A DNA stretch of 5,965 nucleotides, taken from positions 1 through 5,965 of the forward strand of contig JABGPX010000841.1 in assembly GCA_018644745.1 (NCBI GenBank), in the 5' to 3' direction. Position 1 is the first letter of the stretch; every line of letters begins with the position of its first letter. The position numbers and the translations under genes are program-made. The stretch comes from Spirochaetales bacterium (GTDB taxonomy: Bacteria; Spirochaetota; Spirochaetia; ARS1246). Below, one piece after another: positions 5,250 to 5,965 of the stretch. Below the pieces are notes generated by a model, which was given only the letters and a program-made list of their open reading frames with translations, made no database searches and was not told the DNA's origin.

Positions 5250-5965
5250 CTACGAGTTATCTCCCATCAGAGCCTTGCCCAGTCCGCCGAGAACCGAGCT
5301 TTCTCCCTTAGAACTGGCTGAGTTCGGCATCTGCTGGATAATTCGCCGGGCCAGCCTGGAGAATGGCAGGGATTGAAGATAGACAGTTCCGTGGCCTGAC
5401 AACGAAGCGAGGAACAGCCCCTCTCCTCCGAAGAGCATCGTTTTCATACTGCCGGTTTTTTGTATGTCGTATTCGATCCCTTTTGTGAAGCCGGCGATGC
5501 ACCCTGTGTCGACCAGCAGCTTTTCATCTTCCAGCTCTTTCTTTACAACAGTTCCCCCCACATGGATAAACGCTTTGCCTTTTCCGGTGAGTTTCTGCAG
5601 AATAAATCCCTCGCCGCCGAATAATCCGGTGGAAAGCTTTTTATTGAAGCTTATATCGATATTGGTGCCCATCGCCGCGCACAGGAAGGCGTCTTTCTGG
5701 CAGGTGAACTCGCCGCCGGTTTGGGCGAGGTCAATGAGTATGATCTTGCCCGGGTACGGTGCAGCGAAAGCGACGCTCTGCTTGTCGGCGGCCCCGTTTG
5801 TGAAGTGGGTCATGAAAAGCGACTCGCCGGTGAGCAGCCGTTTCCCTGCGCCAAGAGCTTTGTCAAAAAATCCCTGCTTTGGGTTGGATCCGTCACCCAT
5901 CTTGGTTTCGAAATGGATCCCTTCGTCCATGTAGTTCATAACCCCGGCTTCCGCAATTACTGTTT
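5250..5965 (-). CDS. AIM24 / TIGR00266 family protein, N-terminus outside window
   Basis: The gene reads right to left and ends at a TAG (5252-5250). The frame stays open to the window edge: before the internal ATG at 5939 it encodes TVIAEAGV, which is standard N-terminal family sequence. The true start is therefore beyond position 5965 and 237 residues are visible. Family marks are [26 protein letters not shown], and two copies of an LFGGEG motif (5604-5624 and 5415-5435), followed by [17 protein letters not shown]. The repeat reflects the pseudo-symmetric beta-barrel of AIM24-like proteins. The tail after it is low in complexity and Ser/Gly-rich. Its role in bacteria is poorly defined; the yeast relative is a mitochondrial inner-membrane organising protein. 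I see no signal peptide or transmembrane segment in the visible part. It is convergent with the cassette and probably unrelated to it. Confidence 0.9.
   Translation of the reverse strand, partial: TVIAEAGVMNYMDEGIHFETKMGDGSNPKQGFFDKALGAGKRLLTGESLFMTHFTNGAADKQSVAFAAPYPGKIILIDLAQTGGEFTCQKDAFLCAAMGTNIDISFNKKLSTGLFGGEGFILQKLTGKGKAFIHVGGTVVKKELEDEKLLVDTGCIAGFTKGIEYDIQKTGSMKTMLFGGEGLFLASLSGHGTVYLQSLPFSRLARRIIQQMPNSASSKGESSVLGGLGKALMGDNS

Noticed and set aside
5464..5934. Open frame of 156 codons on the + strand opposite the AIM24 gene
   Set aside because: The - strand frame has clear family motifs across the same region; the + strand product has low-complexity Ser/Pro content and no motif.
1..5965. 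CRISPR arrays, tRNA/rRNA genes, insertion sequences, attachment sites
   Set aside because: I saw no regularly spaced repeats, transposase sequence, terminal inverted repeats or RNA-gene signatures; almost all of the window is covered by protein genes.

Overview
The window looks like a bacterial chromosome of intermediate GC content. It holds a partial sulfatase gene, a tight five-gene carbohydrate cassette on the + strand, and a convergent, partial AIM24-family gene on the - strand. The sulfatase type and the divergent NagB-like protein recall marine or sediment glycan-degrading bacteria (Planctomycetota, Verrucomicrobiota, Lentisphaerota, some Spirochaetota). Nothing here fixes the taxon.

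Layout. Positions 1-341 carry the C-terminal end of an S1-family sulfatase; its last ~25 residues may be frameshifted. Positions 342-423 are non-coding and contain a good sigma70-like promoter (387-415), which would start transcription almost on the ATG at 424. Genes at 424-1356 (NagB-like sugar-phosphate isomerase/deaminase homologue), 1370-1870 (small cupin, sugar-isomerase-like), 1877-3292 (FGGY carbohydrate kinase), 3302-4261 (Gfo/Idh/MocA oxidoreductase) and 4277-5218 (aldo/keto reductase) are separated by only 13, 6, 9 and 15 bases, so they very likely form one operon. After a 31-base gap with no visible terminator, a TIGR00266/AIM24 gene (5250-5965) runs the other way and leaves the window at its 5' end.

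How the genes may work together (inference). The cassette has the parts list of a monosaccharide pathway: two NAD(P)-type redox enzymes, a metal-dependent cupin that could interconvert aldose and ketose, a sugar kinase, and a NagB-fold enzyme. The upstream sulfatase suggests that the sugar may come from a sulfated glycan. The combination matches no named pathway that I recognise. The NagB-like protein lacks the family's catalytic Asp and, by eye, its active-site phosphate ligands. The kinase lacks the xylulokinase Met-His substrate motif. The oxidoreductase has an unusual nucleotide-binding loop. Together these point to an uncharacterised sugar pathway, catabolic or possibly surface-glycan related. 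This cassette is the best candidate in the window for an undescribed system.
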